A DNA stretch of 64,000 nucleotides, from assembly GCA_036186865.1 (NCBI GenBank), contig AP025075.1, forward strand, positions 22,098,522 through 22,162,521, in the 5' to 3' direction. The translations under genes were made by a program, and so were the position numbers. The notes below the pieces were generated by a model that saw nothing but the letters and a program-made list of their open reading frames with translations, was not told the origin of the DNA and made no database searches. The DNA is from Eustoma russellianum (taxonomy: Eukaryota > Streptophyta > Magnoliopsida > Gentianales > Gentianaceae). Positions 23,098 through 33,500 of the stretch are shown here, piece after piece (the stretch's first letter is position 1; every line of letters starts with the position of its first letter).

Positions 23098-23665
23098 GAA
23101 AACTGAGATGATTTGGATATGTTAAGAGTAGACAGACAACACTGTCTGTCATATCAATTGAAAGCCTCAGTGTAGAAGGAAAGATGAGTAAATGCAGGCA
23201 CAAACTAACATAGGATGAGCATATTAGACACGACTTACTAGAGTTGCACCTATCTGAGGATATGGTCCATGGTATGAGTTTATAGAGGCAGAAGATCAAG
23301 GTTAAAAGGGGTAGGAAGGATATAGGGACACCTTGTAGCATACTTAGATGATTATATAGTATTCACATTGTAGGTTGACTTTGCACTTTTTTGTTTCAAC
23401 ATTTGTCTTTCAACTATTATTGCATGTCCACTGTTATGACTTTAATATCGGAAGATTTCTGTTTATGTTTAACAAAATCTCTTCACTAGTGCATATTTCT
23501 ATTATTGTGCTATCTATGCAGGTACATATAGAGTCGGGGGTCTCACTGGAAGCAAACTCTCTATCTATTGGGATGGAGTTATTGTTTGCCTATCTCTCAC
23601 ATTCTCAAGACCTTAGCGATAGTTTTTGCTGTCGTTAAGATATGTTGGGTATGATTGTTGTTGTT
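23098..23665 (+). mobile_element. RTE-clade LINE 3' end with RT C-terminal relic
   Basis: The first 200 bp translate, with several stops, to a recognisable end of plant RTE reverse transcriptase: LR*FGYVKSRQTT, then LELHLSEDMV and a trailing RQKIKV. The TGCAGGTACATA...GGGGGTCTCACTGGAAGCAA 3' UTR block and a GTTGTTGTT tail follow. It aligns with 9340-9725. It is a 5'-truncated dead copy. Confidence 0.8.
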
Positions 23666-24445
23666 ATAATCATTTTATCTTTAATCCTGTTGACAAATTG
23701 CCAAGTGCTAACAACGAGTGCTTCAAGGCCAAAATTGTATTTTCATAATCGTTCTTTTTTCCCCTTTTTTTTTGAAGGGACAATCGTGATAGTTGACTTA
23801 CTTTTCAGTGTTCCTAGTGAAAATATAATAATTGCATAAATATATACGGCTCCGTGTGAGATACGTGTGAGCCCCACCGGTCCAAGCATCTGATGCTTGT
23901 CTAAATGTTTTCCGTGCATTCATGTGTGGATAGATTCTTAGATTTTGTGTTCCTTTTTTATTTTATATATAATATATAATATATCAATAAAGTACCCGAT
24001 GAGTTATCTTTTAGAGTTGGTTTTTCATTTCTGGTTCTCAAAAATTATTGTGTTGGTTTAAGAGATTCCTAACTCAAATCTAATCAAGAAAAATTTTTGT
24101 TTAGTATTTATAAATTTATTTATCATGAGATGAAAAAATAATGTTCATATAAATAAGTATAATATTCGTAAAACTACTTATTTTATATTAAACAACGTAT
24201 TATTATGGATTTCGTACTGACTATTTTATCATATTAGTATTGATATAATGTATCAATTTATTTACTGAGATAATTCAAAACGAGTATAATTCAAAAATGT
24301 TTCAGATCAGATGGTTAAGTTTGTAGTCGTTTCCCAAATATACTCTAGTTCTCATGCTTTCCTACACTATAAGGTCAAACTCAAAATCTAATTTGAGTCA
24401 GTCCTTTTTTCTGTTTAAAATTTTATGTTAATGTGTAATGGTTGA

Positions 24446-24483
<38 letters not shown>

Positions 24484-24529
24484 TTTTCTCAACAGTTAAA
24501 CATTAAAGATAAGATTTCAGAGAGAACAT
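23666..24529. other. AT-rich intergenic DNA with (AT)n microsatellite
   Basis: A perfect (AT)n run lies at about 24450-24480. No coding feature was recognised. Confidence 0.5.
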
Positions 24530-25116
24530 TTTTTTTCATGAAAGACAGACGGTACGTTTAGTATTTTATTAATATATACCTTCACTTGTGGCGGAATAAT
24601 ACCGAGGTTATATTTTTTGTGGGAGACTCTCCCACCGGAAATGAAAAACCATATGAATCAAATTTAATATACAATAACATGCAAGTTAGGAAAATAGCAA
24701 ACATAATCGTGTAAAATAATACATCGTTTAACAGCACATCTAATTTACTTTGATGAACTTGCAATAATCTCTCGTGTTGCAGCCAAAACGTGATTGTCCG
24801 ATGAAGCCCCATTTAATCATCACCCGACGTCAAGCAATGCAAAACAGAAGAAACCATTAAATGAATATAAATGAGAGTGGGCGAGATCAAGAGAATAGAT
24901 GTCATCACATACCCATGTTGCCTGCATTGATAAAGAATACATGCAACACATAGAGGGTCCGTTCCAAAAAGAATTGCACCGCCATAATCAAACATAGCAA
25001 CAATCCAGTGATGATTTGTAGCCGGCAATAAGTCCGTGCAAACGAAAATGAAACAAAGCAGAAAGTAGAATATGTTAAACATATTAAACCATTAAGAAAA
25101 CTGCAGTAATTCGAAC
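24530..25116 (-). mobile_element. Probable 3' UTR and tail of the interrupted LINE
   Basis: This stretch continues the minus-strand LINE beyond the copia composite. On the minus strand it ends in AATAAAA followed about 30 bp on by eight A residues (T run at 24531-24538), as expected of a LINE tail. No coding is visible. Assignment depends on continuity across the insertion and is tentative. Confidence 0.35.
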
Positions 25117-25121
25117 GTACC
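25117..25121. other. Target-site duplication GTACC, left copy
   Basis: Identical to 30571-30575. It directly abuts the TG terminus of the copia composite at 25122. Confidence 0.85.
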
Positions 25122-25513
25122 TGTCAAATTCGAGTCTGGAAGATGAAATCACACTCGCCATACACATTCGCGAGAGAAGTGAAAATCGCAGGAGCAAAAG
25201 AGAAAAGGAAATAACCGTCAAGAAGAAGAAAAACTGGAAGGCAAAATTGTTTCTGATTGATTCTGCAAAAACGTCGAACACGTTGCTTAAATAGCAACGG
25301 TTGCAACAGAAAAAACGAAAAATGCGAAACTACAAAAACGCCCTTGTTAACTGCCTATATGCTATTTACAATTAAGGGCAAATCAGTCATTTTCTATTTA
25401 TTTTAAACGGTTCCCGCGTGTGATCTCCTTCTCCTTCCCTTCTTGCTTCTTCCTCACCTTTCAGCTGCAGCCCACCTTGCACCAATGATCCCAAATCACT
25501 GCAAGCCTCAACA
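25122..25513 (-). repeat. Copia 3' LTR, 392 bp
   Basis: It starts TGTTGAGGCTTGCAG directly after the polypurine tract CTGAGGGGGGG and ends CGAATTTGACA at 25122, followed by the TSD. A TATTTAAG box is visible near 25285. The pol frame runs about 41 codons into it before stopping. Confidence 0.9.
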
Positions 25514-28500
25514 CCCCCCCTCAAACCAGGCTGGCCAAATACATCACACACTCCCATGGCCAGACAAAGTTTGCGCAACCTCTTAGAATCCAATGCCTTA
25601 GTGAAAGCATCCGCTAACTGCAACTCCGTTTTAATAGGCATGGGTTTGATCACTCCCTCCAAGTATTTTTCCCTCACAACGTGACAGTCTATCTCAATAT
25701 GCTTAGTTCTCTCGTGAAACACCGGGTTTTCCACTATGTACATGGCACTCTTGTTGTCACAAAATAGCTCCACCGGCTTGACTTGCTTCACTCCTAATTC
25801 TGTCATCAAGTATAAGATCCACTGTACCTCACACGTTGCTGCTGCCATAGCACGATATTCAGCCTCCGAAGAAGATCTTGAAATGGTGGTTTGCTTCTTG
25901 GCTTTCCAAGAAACTAAGGCTTCGCCCAGAAACACACAAAATCCAGTCACTGACTTTCTGGTCTCAATGCATCCTCCCCAGTCCGAATCTGTAAAAGCTT
26001 TCAATTGCAAGTCCCCTTTACTGGGTAACAGGAGCCCTTGCCCAGGGGCCCCTTTAATGTACCTTAACAATCTATAGGCCACCTTTGAATGATTAAGGGT
26101 AGGTACATCCAGAAATTGGCTCAGTTGCTGTACCACATATGAAATATCCGGCCTTGTAATGGTAAGGTACAGCAGTTTGCCAATCAACCTCCTATAACCA
26201 GATACATCTTCAATCAGTTCAGAGTCATCATGAGCCAATTTCAAGTTTTGTTCCATTGGCGAACTGGCAGGCTTGGAACCCAAAAAACCCGTCTCTTCTA
26301 ATAATTCAAGAGCATACTTTCTCTGGTGTACAACGAACCCCCCCTGAGACCGCGCAACTTCCAAGCCCAGGAAGTAACGAAGGTCTCCCAAATCCTTGAT
26401 CTTGAATGTCTCATGCAAAGACTGCTTGAGAAGTTGAATGGCTGCAAGTGAATCACTAGCCACTAAGATGTCATCAACGTAGATGAGTAAAACCAAAAAT
26501 GAACTAGCAGTCTGTCTAGTGAACATAGTGTAGTCATGTCTGGACTGAACATAGCCATGAGACAGAAGAAAATTAGTGAGCTTAGAGTTCCATTCTCGGT
26601 TGGCTTGCTTCAGCCCGTACAAGGACTTGTGCAATTTGCATACAGTCCCAGGTGATGCACAAGACATTCCCTCAGGAAGAGTCATGTAAATTTCTTGATG
26701 AAGGTCACCATGGAGAAAGGCATTGTTAACATCTAATTGATGCACAAACCAATTTTTCACAGCTGCAATGGATAACAGAAGCCTTACTGTAGTCATCTTC
26801 GCCACGGGTGAGAAAGTTTCACTATAGTCAACACCAAGTTGCTGTGTGTAGCCCTTGGCCACCAGCCGGGCTTTATGTCTCTCAATCGAGCCATCTGCTC
26901 TCCTCTTCACCTTATAGACCCATTTGCAACCAATGGGGGTTTTGCCATGAGGCAGCTTAACTAAGGACCAAGTTTGGTTGTCTGCCAAGGCTCTCAGTTC
27001 CTCCTGCATAGCAAGCTGCCACTCTGCTGATTGGGCTGCTTCTAGGTAGGTCTTGGGTTCCTGTTGCAAACTAATTGACAAAGCATATCTTTTATAGTTA
27101 GGAGCTAGCATATCATATGTATGACAAGATTGAATAGGGTGCAAAGTGGAAACAGAGGCAAGAGGTTGACAGGACTGGCCAAGCAATTGATTACAATAAT
27201 AATCTTGGAGGTAAGAAGGAAGGCGGGTCTGTCTTACTGGTCTGGTGGAGGAAGGATCAACTGCAAGTGGAAGCACTACCTCTAACTGAGAAGTAATATC
27301 ATGATTATGAATATGTGGAGATTCTGAGCTGATGGGTGCTGAGTTGGTACTGTCTGAAGAAGGACTGTTGGAATTGGTTTGAGGTGTGAGCAGGGAAAGA
27401 TCAGGAGTGGGGATTTGTGAAGTATGTGGACAAGCATGATATTCAGGATACAGAGGACCATCGGAAGGGATGCTGATATGTGGTGTCTGAGGATAAAGAG
27501 TCTCAGTGGGGGATGAAAGACCAGGAAGAATGGCAAAGGGAAAGATGTTTTCATGGAATTGAATATTTCTAGATATGAACACAGACTGGGTGTCCAAGTC
27601 CTGGACAATGTGACCCTTGATGTTGTGGGGAAAACCCAGGAATACACATCTCTGAGCTCTAGGAGCAAATTTGTCAGCATGGGGTCTATCATTGTGGCTG
27701 TAAGCTAGGCAACCAAAGACTCTGAGTCGGGCATAGTCAGGTGTTTTATGAAAGAGCAACTTGAAGGGTGTGTCATTAGACAAGAAAGGTGAAGGAATCA
27801 TATTTATAAGGAAGGTGGCATGCTGGATACAAAAGCCCCAATGAGTAATAGGGACATTAGACTGGAACTTCAAGGCTCTAGCCACAGATAGTAAGTGTTG
27901 ATGCTTCCTTTCAACGATACCGTTTTGCTGTGGGTTATAAGTACAAGACATCTGATGAATGATGCCTTTGCTAGAAAAAAATTCATTCATTTTGAATTCC
28001 TGACCTTGGTCAGATCTTATGACTTTGATTTGCTTGGAGAAGTGGGTTTGAACATAGTTACAGAAACTCATGATGATGTTTCTAGTTTCAGATTTGGATT
28101 TCATCAAATAAGTCCACGTATACCGTGTACAATCATCAACTATGGTAAGAAAGTACTTCTGCCCAAACACAGTATTATGCCTATAAGGCCCCCAGATGTC
28201 CATATGGACCAAATCAAATGCACTTGCAGAAACAGAATTGGAAGATGGGAAAGGTAATTTTCTTTGTTTTGCTAACGGACAGACTTTACAGACATGGGCA
28301 CTGTCAAGCACCAAAACATCAGGATTACATTTATTTATTTGCTGAATTCTAGGAACAGAAGGATGTCCAAGCCTATAGTGCCATAGGAGACTTGGGCAAG
28401 CTGTCACATCCATGGAAGAACGAGCACAATTGGCTTGAGAGGACACTGAAGGCTGACTCCGTAGATAGTAAAGACCATGATGTTTTTCAGCTAAACCAAT

Positions 28501-29766
28501 CATCCTCTTGGACAACTGATCCTGGATTACACAAGTGTTAGAAGAAAAAGAAACAAGCAGATTAGGAAGCAAAGTCAATTTGCTGAGGGACAACAAATTG
28601 AACGAAAAATCTGGCACAAACAAGACTTCATGTAAAGAAAGAAGGTGATTTATGATGACAGTTCCAATGTGAGTGGCAGCAGTCACAGTACCATTCGGCA
28701 TCTTGACCATAACATTACTTACAGGTCTGAAAGAATGGAAAATATCAAGAGAGAATGCAATATGATCTGTAGCTCCTGAGTCTATAATCCATATGCTATG
28801 ACAATTAGATGCAGAGTTACCTTTGACTAACTCAGTAGAAGCAGACAAAACAGCAGAGCGAGAGACATTGCTACCAGGAGCTTGAACTGCAGGTTGCTTC
28901 TCATCATCTTTGCTCAGCAACCTCAAGAGTTTCTGATGTTGTTCAGGAGTCAGCACAGATGGCAACATCTGTGACATTTGATCAGAATAATTTTCTTGCG
29001 TGTCTGCCTTCCAGCTTTCAGTGACATTAGCTTGATTCCTGAACTTAAACCCCGGAGGAAAACCATGCTTCCTGTAACACCTATCAATGGTGTGTCCAAT
29101 CATACCACAGTGAGTGCACTGTGCTTTTCTAGAGTTATCCGGGTAAAACCTTCCACTGCCTCTTCTGTAACCTGTGCCCTGCGTCTTATTGAAGCACACT
29201 GTAGGATCAATTTTACCACTAGAGTCATCTTCTGCCATAAGCACAGTGGGAGAATCGACAAAAGTTCCCTGACTTGCAGATCCTAACACTTTCCTTTCAA
29301 ACTTGATTGCCATGGAAAAAGCAGTGCTAATGCTAGGCAAGGGAGTCATTACGAAAACTTGCGATTTAACAGGCTCATACTCCTCTGTGAGACCTTTCAC
29401 AAACTTGATTACATAATCACTTTCCACGAACTCTGTCATCCTAGTATTGATGTTACATCTACAGCCTTGGCAGTTGCACTTAGGCAGCGGCCTAAGTGCC
29501 ATCATCTCTTCCCAAACGACTTTGACTCTTGTGTAATACTCATTCACCGATAAACCTTCTTGTTTGATGCTGTAAAACTTCTCCAACAGATCCGATAATC
29601 TAAACGGATCACCACTTCCAAACCTAAGCTTGAGATCCTTCCAAGCATCATAAGCACTCTCATACCACATAATGCTTTGAGCTATTGAAGGTGACACGCT
29701 ATTCATGATCCAAGAGTGAACCATACTGTTCACCTGCCTCCAGGAGGCTAACTGAGGATCATTCAC
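25387..29766 (-). CDS. Ty1/copia Gag-Pol polyprotein, 5'-truncated, otherwise open
   Basis: An uninterrupted frame of 1459 codons gives the order typical of copia elements. Gag (UBN2-type, residues 1-170) is followed by a zinc knuckle CTHCGMIGHTIDRC (217-230). Protease DSGATDH is at 329-335. Integrase has zinc ligands H463, H468, C493, C496 and acidic residues D523, D586, E619. RT has QLDVNNAFLHGDL with D1012 and YVDD at 1096-1099. RNase H has TDSDWGG (1259-1265), E1301, D1337 and D1360. The last 41 residues are read-through into the 3' LTR. The start used is only the first in-frame GTG. A stop lies just upstream, next to a run of seven C, and the usual gag N-terminus is missing. All pol catalytic residues are present. 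Without its own 5' LTR and primer site it should not be an autonomous element. Confidence 0.95.
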   Translation of the reverse strand: MNDPQLASWRQVNSMVHSWIMNSVSPSIAQSIMWYESAYDAWKDLKLRFGSGDPFRLSDLLEKFYSIKQEGLSVNEYYTRVKVVWEEMMALRPLPKCNCQGCRCNINTRMTEFVESDYVIKFVKGLTEEYEPVKSQVFVMTPLPSISTAFSMAIKFERKVLGSASQGTFVDSPTVLMAEDDSSGKIDPTVCFNKTQGTGYRRGSGRFYPDNSRKAQCTHCGMIGHTIDRCYRKHGFPPGFKFRNQANVTESWKADTQENYSDQMSQMLPSVLTPEQHQKLLRLLSKDDEKQPAVQAPGSNVSRSAVLSASTELVKGNSASNCHSIWIIDSGATDHIAFSLDIFHSFRPVSNVMVKMPNGTVTAATHIGTVIINHLLSLHEVLFVPDFSFNLLSLSKLTLLPNLLVSFSSNTCVIQDQLSKRMIGLAEKHHGLYYLRSQPSVSSQANCARSSMDVTACPSLLWHYRLGHPSVPRIQQINKCNPDVLVLDSAHVCKVCPLAKQRKLPFPSSNSVSASAFDLVHMDIWGPYRHNTVFGQKYFLTIVDDCTRYTWTYLMKSKSETRNIIMSFCNYVQTHFSKQIKVIRSDQGQEFKMNEFFSSKGIIHQMSCTYNPQQNGIVERKHQHLLSVARALKFQSNVPITHWGFCIQHATFLINMIPSPFLSNDTPFKLLFHKTPDYARLRVFGCLAYSHNDRPHADKFAPRAQRCVFLGFPHNIKGHIVQDLDTQSVFISRNIQFHENIFPFAILPGLSSPTETLYPQTPHISIPSDGPLYPEYHACPHTSQIPTPDLSLLTPQTNSNSPSSDSTNSAPISSESPHIHNHDITSQLEVVLPLAVDPSSTRPVRQTRLPSYLQDYYCNQLLGQSCQPLASVSTLHPIQSCHTYDMLAPNYKRYALSISLQQEPKTYLEAAQSAEWQLAMQEELRALADNQTWSLVKLPHGKTPIGCKWVYKVKRRADGSIERHKARLVAKGYTQQLGVDYSETFSPVAKMTTVRLLLSIAAVKNWFVHQLDVNNAFLHGDLHQEIYMTLPEGMSCASPGTVCKLHKSLYGLKQANREWNSKLTNFLLSHGYVQSRHDYTMFTRQTASSFLVLLIYVDDILVASDSLAAIQLLKQSLHETFKIKDLGDLRYFLGLEVARSQGGFVVHQRKYALELLEETGFLGSKPASSPMEQNLKLAHDDSELIEDVSGYRRLIGKLLYLTITRPDISYVVQQLSQFLDVPTLNHSKVAYRLLRYIKGAPGQGLLLPSKGDLQLKAFTDSDWGGCIETRKSVTGFCVFLGEALVSWKAKKQTTISRSSSEAEYRAMAAATCEVQWILYLMTELGVKQVKPVELFCDNKSAMYIVENPVFHERTKHIEIDCHVVREKYLEGVIKPMPIKTELQLADAFTKALDSKRLRKLCLAMGVCDVFGQPGLRGGVEACSDLGSLVQGGLQLKGEEEARREGEGDHTREPFKINRK

Positions 29767-29956
29767 AGGGGGGGATCAAATCAACCGGAACTGGAAAAGG
29801 AAACCGATTCTAAACACATCAATTTGTTCGAAGGGATCAGGATTTTCGATCCAATCACTGAAGTCAAAGAGGAGAAAAAGGAAAGGAATAAGAGAATGAA
29901 GAAGGAGGAGGCGTCTAGGGTTGTGACGGCAGAGGACGAGAAGTATAGGCTGGGGT
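29767..29956. other. Junction segment between copia gag and RPL19
   Basis: The first 30-50 bp may be gag: the minus-strand frame reads PVPVDLIPPVNDP if the C7 run is one base shorter. The part next to 29957 should be RPL19 5' UTR. A plus-strand frame is open across the whole segment and is lysine/glutamate-rich (EKKERNKRMKKEE). I do not recognise it and cannot place the junction. Confidence 0.5.
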
Positions 29957-30197
29957 ATGGTATCGCTGAAGCTTCAGAAGCGGCTGGCTTCCAGCGTTCT
30001 CAAGTGTGGAAGGGGAAAGGTATGGCTCGACCCCAATGAAGTCAATGAAATCTCCATGGCCAACTCCAGGCAAAACATAAGGAAACTAGTCAAAGATGGT
30101 TTCATTATCAGGAAACCGACTAAAATTCACTCACGATCTCGAGCTCGCCGAATGAAGGAAGCTAAGCGAAAGGGTCGACACTCAGGATATGGTAAAC
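29957..30197 (+). pseudogene. RPL19: Captured ribosomal protein L19 cDNA fragment (residues 1-80)
   Basis: From ATG at 29957 the plus strand encodes MVSLKLQKRLASSVLKCGRG, then a block containing KVWLDPNEVNEISMANS and IRKLVKDGFIIRKPT, up to HSGYGK. This is the conserved start of cytosolic 60S protein eL19, which is normally about 200 residues. It is uninterrupted over 80 codons and stops exactly where the inverted LTR copy begins. The frame then continues LGIIGARWAAAER-stop, encoded by the LTR, for a 93-residue chimeric ORF ending at 30238. Lack of introns implies capture from mRNA. It is antisense to the copia polyprotein. No promoter for it is visible, and the truncated product would lack most of eL19. 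Confidence 0.92.
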
Positions 30198-30570
30198 TTG
30201 GGATCATTGGTGCAAGGTGGGCTGCAGCTGAAAGGTGAGGAAGAAGCAAGAAGGGAAGGAGAAGGAGATCACACGCGGGAACCGTTTAAAATAAATAGAA
30301 AATGACTGATTTGCCCTTAATTGTAAATAGCATATAGGCAGTTAACAAGGGCGTTTTTGTAGTTTCGCATTTTTCGTTTTTTCTGTTGCAACCGTTGCTA
30401 TTTAAGCAACGTGTTCGACGTTTTTGCAGAATCAATCAGAAACAATTTTGCCTTCCAGTTTTTCTTCTTCTTGACGGTTATTTCCTTTTCTCTTTTGCTC
30501 CTGCGATTTTCACTTCTCTCGCGAATGTGTATGGCGAGTGTGATTTCATCTTCCAGACTCGAATTTGACA
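30198..30570 (+). repeat. Inverted copia LTR copy lacking the first 19 bp of U3
   Basis: This is the reverse complement of 25122-25494, read as identical across its length. It begins at TTGGGATCATTGG, so 19 bp of the LTR start are missing, and ends at the LTR terminus TTGACA. Its U5 end therefore faces outwards, as does that of the other LTR. Confidence 0.95.
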
Positions 30571-30575
30571 GTACC
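30571..30575. other. Target-site duplication GTACC, right copy
   Basis: Identical to 25117-25121 and directly abutting the CA terminus at 30570. Confidence 0.85.
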
Positions 30576-30599
30576 AGAGTTGTCTGCGTCTATCAATGA

Positions 30600-33500
30600 C
30601 ACAAGCAACCACAGTAAAAACCGTCAACCCTTCGGAAGACATTATACTCTATAGTCACAAATGGGGAACTCCAACGCCAAGTGTGATGGCGCCACGAACC
30701 TCACATGGTAAGGCGTGCAAGGAGTCATAAAGAGTAATATCCACTGAATAGAACCCATGTCTGGCCAACATGTGCAACTGTATTGGCTTCACGTGGGCGA
30801 TATTGCACCGTTGCGTCATTTAGTCCCAAGTAAAGAGTTGTGCAACATAAGTCCAATGCTAGAGAGCCTGTATATCTATCAGGAGCTGAGATATACTTAA
30901 GCAGCATACGACGGTCAGTTTCAATAAGAAGCCTGTCATAGTGTCTGGCATAGAATATTAGCGCATAAAGAAGAGCCATTAATTCTGCACACAATGGATG
31001 AGTGGCAGTGTAAAACAAATAGCTGAGACAAAGTTCCTTCCTGAGTTACGCAAAACTGCGCCTGCCGCAGCACTTGCCCTCCCCGCGGCAGGATCAACAT
31101 TTAGTTTAAGCTTTCTGGAAGGTGGAAGTTCCCAATATACAACCCGTAGTCGACGTGATCAGATACATGGCGGAAAAGACCGGGAGATCAAATGTGGAAT
31201 TGATTGTGAGAATGTACGGCCTTATATATATGATCTCGAACCCTTTCATATAGCCTCTTGTAAGAAAATGTATTGTGTCCAAAACGTATTGAGGCATATT
31301 CTTTCCAGATAACCCAAACCACCAAGGCTGGAACTATGACACGTAAATTATCACTCATCGCGGAAGACGAGGAAACTCGCCACCATCGAAGTATATGCGC
31401 TTTTATGGTGAATTGTCTAGGCATAGGACCAGTGAATGTAATCAAAATATCCTGCCAAAGAGGCTTTATCTCTGGACATTGCAGGAAAATATGATCCTGC
31501 ATATCAGACTGCTACCTGCAAAACGAACATTGGGATGGAAAAATAGAGTGCCAGGCACATAGGTTATCAACCAGAGGCAGTGCTCGCTTCCATAGCTTTC
31601 ATAGAAAGATGCAACTTCTCGGAGGGGAGCTCTTCGACCAAATGTAACGCAAACATTCTAAGGACGATGATACCGAAGAGAGAAGATGATATGCAGAGCT
31701 AAGAGAGAACTGACCAGAAGAGTCTGCCGTCCAATGAATGCCATCCGGAGTATAGTGAACACTTGAATGCATGAAGTCATATGCTCTACAAATGCGTTTC
31801 CATATAGGCGAATCATATATACACGCTTTGATCACGTCTCTACCACCATATTTTGTCCGAGTATACGATGCCCACAAAGAATCCGAATGATGATATTTCT
31901 ACCACAATAGGCATTCATAGTATTGCTGAACCACCTGTAGATTTCGGATATCCAGACCCCCTAACTCAGTAGGCCGACAGATGCTATCTCATGTATGCCA
32001 ATGATGACAGCCATTCTATAGAAAATGTGACATCTTACGCATCAAAGTATCCAACACACTTTTAGGTAGACGCGAGCTAGCGATAATATGTATTGGCATA
32101 TAACAATGAATATGCCAAATCAATACCACTCGACCCGCCATTGATAGCAATTTTGAAGACCAAGAATTTAACATCAAAATATGCTATTAACGAACCCAAT
32201 AGGTAGCACGGTTAATGCCCTTATACAGAAATGATCCCAGATATTTGATAGGCAAAGAAGTTAAGCGCATACCTAATATTTGTGACACTCGCGGCCCCTG
32301 AGTGTTCGATGAAACTACCACCTGGCTTTTGTGATAATTAACCAATTAGCTCGAAGCCTGCTGATAAGAATCCAGAAAATGTTTAAAGCGCTGCAAATTA
32401 CTGATTGAGCCATTCCAAAAAGATCACTAGGTCATTTTCAAATCCCAAATGAGAAACCTGTGGGACACGCCCCGCTTGGAAGCCTCGAAGATAATCTGAC
32501 GCCATAAGAGTATTTATTCCTCGAGAAAAATCTTCTGACAATAAAATGAATAACAGCGGACATAGTGGATCACCCTGTTTAACCCCACGTGACAATGGAA
32601 AGTGTCCAACCGGTCTCCCATTTACTAAAACAGAACATCTAGTGGCAGCCAAATTATTTAGAATGATCCGCACTAACCTTGGATGAAATCCCATCTTAAT
32701 CATGAGCTTAGGAAGATAAGTCCAACATACTCTATCAAAGGTCTTAGCCATTTCCAATTTTATTATAACATGTCCTCCTCTGACAGGCCTATCTAACACA
32801 TGCACCATTCTCCGAGCCAACAGTATTTGTTATGTAATATCGCGACCCTTCATAAAATCCGACTGTTGAGGGGAGATTAATTGAGGAAGCAAAGATGAAA
32901 TACGTGTAGCAAATAATCGAGTAATCACCTTAGATAAAAAGTTCGTTAAGCATATAGGCCGATACTCCGCAAACCACTGGGGACTTTCCACCTTCGGAAT
33001 AAGAGTAATCAGTGTTGATGCAATCTGAGTAGGTGGTGGAACGCCTAAGAAAAATTCCTAGACGGCCCGAAAAAATCCTGACGTATAACTGGCCAAAAAT
33101 AACGATAAAAAGAACCTGGAAAACCATCCGGTCCAGCTGCACTCGTAGGATTGAGATTCGAGACAGCCTGCTTCACTTCCTCCAATGTCGGCTGAGCCAT
33201 CAAGTAATGATTGTCCTCCGACGAGACCAGTTGGGAATATAATGTAATATTGAGTCTGTTTGTGGCATTATATCAGCCGAAAATAAGTGCTTATAAAATT
33301 GAATTGCCTCAGTCTCAATGTCGGATGCATTATCACATTCTACCCCATCCTCACATATAATCCTACGTATGGTTTGACGTCTACGTCGATCCTTAACTGT
33401 CTGGTGATAAAAGCTTGTATTGACATCTCCTTCACGCAGCCATTTAACATTGGCCTTTTGCTTCCAAAACAACAATGCCCTTGATTGTGCAAGCCTCAAT

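Larger units (their letters stand above)
25122..30570 (-). mobile_element. Ty1/copia-derived composite with inverted LTRs and captured RPL19
   Basis: The 5449 bp unit starts TG, ends CA and is flanked by the perfect 5 bp duplication GTACC. In its minus-strand direction it holds a truncated gag, intact pol, a polypurine tract and a 3' LTR (25122-25513). Where the 5' LTR should be there is an inverted LTR copy (30198-30570). Primer-binding site, 5' leader and gag start are absent. A ribosomal protein L19 fragment lies antisense between pol and the inverted LTR. The arms 25121-25494 and 30198-30571 read as identical over 374 bp, suggesting a recent insertion. It sits in the 3' region of the minus-strand LINE. 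Confidence 0.9.

Noticed and set aside
30386..30568. 60-residue protein present twice (also at 25124-25306 on the minus strand)
   Set aside because: It is part of the copia LTR U5 region and is duplicated only because the LTR is.
25121..30571. Ordinary pair of direct LTRs around the copia ORF
   Set aside because: The two LTR copies are reverse complements of each other, not direct repeats, and no primer-binding site follows the right-hand copy.
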